Source of the DNA: Chitinophaga agri
GTDB taxonomy: Bacteria > Bacteroidota > Bacteroidia > Chitinophagales > Chitinophagaceae
NCBI RefSeq assembly: GCF_010093065.1
Contig: NZ_CP048113.1
Coordinates: forward strand, 5,332,001-5,396,000
Length of the DNA stretch: 64,000 nt
Direction: 5' to 3'
The notes beneath the pieces are model-generated. The model had not been told where the DNA came from. It ran no database searches and saw nothing but the letters and a program-made list of their open reading frames with translations. The translations under genes and the position numbers were made by a program. Each line of letters begins with the position of its first letter. Position 1 is the stretch's first letter. Shown here one piece after another: positions 61,884 to 64,000 of the stretch.

Positions 61884-63521
61884 TTATATCACTGCTGCTG
61901 TGAAGCTGAAACTATCTCCGTCAAATAATCCCTTATCGCTTAGTTTCAGATGAGGGATCACCAGCAGTGCCATGAATGATAATGTCATAAAAGGCGCATC
62001 TAATTTACTTCCCAGCGCCTTCGCCGCTTTGTCCAGCTGACTGTATTGTGCGGCTACTTCATAACCATCCAGGTTGCTCATTAATCCTGCTACCGGCAAC
62101 GGTAGTATGCTTGTCGTTCCATTGACTGCTACACTTACGCCTCCTTTATGTGCGATGACTGCATTGACTGCTTGTGCAATACTATCATCATCTACACCAA
62201 CAGCGATAATGTTGTGACTATCGTGCGCAACGGATGATGCAATGGCGCCCTGTTTGAAACCGAAGTTCCGGATGAAACCCAGTGCCACTGGCGCTTCGTG
62301 ATAGCGATTGACCACAGCGAGTTTCAGAATGTCTTTCTCTGTGGATGAAAAAAGTTGATTGTCAGTTACCGGTAGAGTTTCGATAATGCTGTTCGTGATG
62401 AGTTGTCCGTCCAGTGCTTCAATCACTTTTACCTTTGATGTGATGCCACTGGCCGTAATATGAAAGTCGCTGGTAGATTTGGGCGTACATTCAAAGTTGT
62501 TGATAACCGGTGCGATGATGGATGGGATCAGCGTTTCGCCGTTTTGCGCTACCAGTTGTCCGTTAATGTAAGTCGCCTTGATATTGAATGTATCCGGATG
62601 GTCGGCAACAATGAAATCAGCAGGATCGCCAACGCGCAATAGCCCGGCTGGTATTTTGTAATGCAGCACAGGATTAATACAGGCAGCTCTCAGTACTTTG
62701 AACAGATCTATCTTCAGCGCCAATGCTCTTCTCACTAATGCATCGATGTGACCTTCCACAAGGTTGTCGGGATGTTTATCATCACTGCAGAACATGATCT
62801 TTTCAGGATGATCGTGTAGCAGGTGTATCAATGCATCGAAGTTACGCGCAGCACTACCTTCCCTGATGAGGATATGCATGCCATGCTGTAGTTTATCGAG
62901 CGCCTCTTCAGCCGTGAAACATTCATGATCGGTACTGATACCTGCGTCAATATATTTTTTTGCATCTTCTCCACGTAGTCCGGGGGCGTGTCCGTCCACA
63001 GGTTTTCCAATGCGTTTTGCAGCGGCGATCTTAGCCATCACATCTGGTTGCTCATGCAGCACGCCGGGAAAGTTCATCATCTCCGTGAGATACAGGACCT
63101 CCGGTTTTTCCAGTAACGCTTCCACATCTGCGACCGTTACTTCTGCACCCGCTGTTTCGAAGATCGTCGCAGGTACACAGGATGGTGCACCGAAGCAGAA
63201 TTTAAAGGGAACGCTTTTGCCATTTTCCAGCATGTATTCCACCCCCTGTACACCCAGTACATTCGCTATTTCATGCGGATCAGAAACTGTTGCCACAGTG
63301 CCATGTACAACGGCCAGTCTGGCGAACTGTGATGGCGTCAGCATGGAGCTTTCCACATGTACGTGTGCGTCTACAAAACCTGGTAACAGGTATTGCTCAT
63401 GGGTCATCGCATCTTCGGTGATCCGGGCGATCTTGCCGTTTTCTACGGTGATAGTAGCAGGGTAGATCTTCTGTTGCAGTATATCTATCAGGTTACCGGA
63501 TATCTGGAATGAATTGGACAT
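61884..63521 (-). CDS. ade: Adenine deaminase
   Basis: Amidohydrolase converting adenine to hypoxanthine in purine salvage. 545 aa. Metal ligands are visible in GFVDAHVHVESSMLTPSQFA (about 48-67), PVDGHAPGLRG and STDHECFTAEEA, with DDKHPDN near residue 245. C-terminal ASSVAHDSHNIIAVGVDDDS is characteristic of the Ade group. The WYL regulator gene ends 12 nt upstream on the same strand, so they may be co-transcribed. Confidence 0.95.
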   Translation of the reverse strand: MSNSFQISGNLIDILQQKIYPATITVENGKIARITEDAMTHEQYLLPGFVDAHVHVESSMLTPSQFARLAVVHGTVATVSDPHEIANVLGVQGVEYMLENGKSVPFKFCFGAPSCVPATIFETAGAEVTVADVEALLEKPEVLYLTEMMNFPGVLHEQPDVMAKIAAAKRIGKPVDGHAPGLRGEDAKKYIDAGISTDHECFTAEEALDKLQHGMHILIREGSAARNFDALIHLLHDHPEKIMFCSDDKHPDNLVEGHIDALVRRALALKIDLFKVLRAACINPVLHYKIPAGLLRVGDPADFIVADHPDTFNIKATYINGQLVAQNGETLIPSIIAPVINNFECTPKSTSDFHITASGITSKVKVIEALDGQLITNSIIETLPVTDNQLFSSTEKDILKLAVVNRYHEAPVALGFIRNFGFKQGAIASSVAHDSHNIIAVGVDDDSIAQAVNAVIAHKGGVSVAVNGTTSILPLPVAGLMSNLDGYEVAAQYSQLDKAAKALGSKLDAPFMTLSFMALLVIPHLKLSDKGLFDGDSFSFTAAVI

Positions 63522-63533
63522 GCAGGAATGATT

Positions 63534-64000
63534 TTATGATGAATAATTCTGCAGCATAGCTTTCGCTTCTGCGGCTATTTTTTCTGCCAATACTGCTGGT
63601 TGCAGCACTTTTACATTCGCGCCGTAGCTCAGCAGCAGCATCTGTAGTTCGTGATTGATCACGACGTGTAGTGATATGCGACATTCCCTGTCGGTATCTT
63701 TTTCTACCTGCTGTGAAGGGTGTATGGGTTGCGACTTGATGTATTTACCCTGTAATGGCGTAAACGACAGCAGCACTTTTTCAGGTTCACCCTGTGGCAC
63801 AGTTACCCCGATCGCATGTTTGTAGTAGCTGGCATCGTCAAAGTTCTTTTCGCTGAACGTTTTGCTGGTAGGCCATATGTCCACGATCCTGTCCAGTGCA
63901 AATGTGAGCAGTGTACCACCCTTGGCCTTCTGGCTTTTGCCAATCAGGTAAAAGCGGTATTGATACTCACGCAGGTGGTAAGGTTCCACCCAGTGTTCTT
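63534..64000 (-). CDS. WYL-domain transcriptional regulator, C-terminal part (cut by window edge)
   Basis: C-terminal 154 codons of a WYL-domain protein that continues past base 64000. The visible start of the fragment reads EHWVEPYHLREYQYRFYLIG, matching the WYL core 'veP..L...yRfYLIG'. TFALDRIVDIWPTSKTF and the C-terminal WCX-like extension ending KAMLQNYSS follow. The N-terminal helix-turn-helix is presumably outside the window. WYL proteins bind ligands such as nucleic acids or nucleotides and often control stress or defence genes; the target is unknown. Ends 12 nt before ade. Confidence 0.85.
   Translation of the reverse strand, partial: EHWVEPYHLREYQYRFYLIGKSQKAKGGTLLTFALDRIVDIWPTSKTFSEKNFDDASYYKHAIGVTVPQGEPEKVLLSFTPLQGKYIKSQPIHPSQQVEKDTDRECRISLHVVINHELQMLLLSYGANVKVLQPAVLAEKIAAEAKAMLQNYSS

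Overview
The window looks like chromosome of a Bacteroidota member, most likely Chitinophagaceae (Chitinophaga-like). Evidence: type IX secretion and gliding genes (gldA, gldJ, porU, porV, a porP/sprF-type gene), an ECF sigma/FecR pair, a GIN-domain lipoprotein, bacillithiol synthesis (bshA), kynureninase, and several perfect TAnnTTTG promoter boxes. I see no rRNA, tRNA, CRISPR array, transposase or phage gene. Genes are densely packed and many are closed by clear hairpin terminators. The genus is inferred; no search was run.

Layout. 1-2.2 kb: start of serC, an S1/P1-type zinc hydrolase and a DUF502 membrane protein, all on the minus strand. 2.4-9.4 kb: a TetR-controlled tripartite RND efflux operon (regulator, TolC-like, adaptor, permease) behind a palindromic operator candidate. 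9.4-13.0 kb: an AIM24-like protein, kynureninase, and an RGG-repeat protein fused to a 2H phosphoesterase. 13.1-16.1 kb (minus): FecR, ECF sigma, GIN lipoprotein and a small carboxypeptidase-regulatory-like protein. 16.7-19.3 kb: a 2-oxoacid:ferredoxin oxidoreductase gamma-alpha fusion without its beta gene, then a DUF6134-like secreted protein. 19.3-26.6 kb (minus): Gfo/Idh/MocA oxidoreductase, nucleoside-type MFS transporter, DUF2071 protein, endonuclease III, a 50-aa protein, a DivIC/FtsB-like protein, enolase and GldA.

26.9-36.9 kb is the most distinctive region: a tellurium-resistance-type (Ter) stress island on the plus strand. Its order is TerD, TerD, VWA, HAD, phosphoribosyltransferase, TerD, VWA, small membrane protein, VWA with zinc ribbon, PP2C phosphatase with an Ig-like front, protein kinase with zinc ribbon, and TerC. 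The VWA-PP2C-kinase set is the known TerY-P triad; HAD and phosphoribosyltransferase resemble the nucleoside-metabolite module of Ter systems. Tight couplings (TAATG) and overlaps suggest one or two long transcripts. The system class is known; the paralogue content, the domain fusions and the VWA tails are the parts worth testing.

37.2-39.4 kb: M23 peptidase and Bcp peroxiredoxin. 39.5-46.2 kb: gldJ divergent from porU-porV. 46.4-51.6 kb: ispF, dut, a TPR protein, a DUF4292 lipoprotein and an EnvC-like coiled-coil LytM protein. 51.8-58.6 kb: bshA, an M28 peptidase, a small membrane protein, an RsmI-like methyltransferase, an EI24 membrane protein, a PorP/SprF-type protein and upp. 58.7-64 kb: a VWA protein with a SusC-like front end, a divergent AnmK-like kinase, adenine deaminase and the end of a WYL-domain regulator. 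Two roughly 147-nt intergenic elements with matching inverted ends (30.9 and 54.9 kb) suggest a dispersed repeat family.
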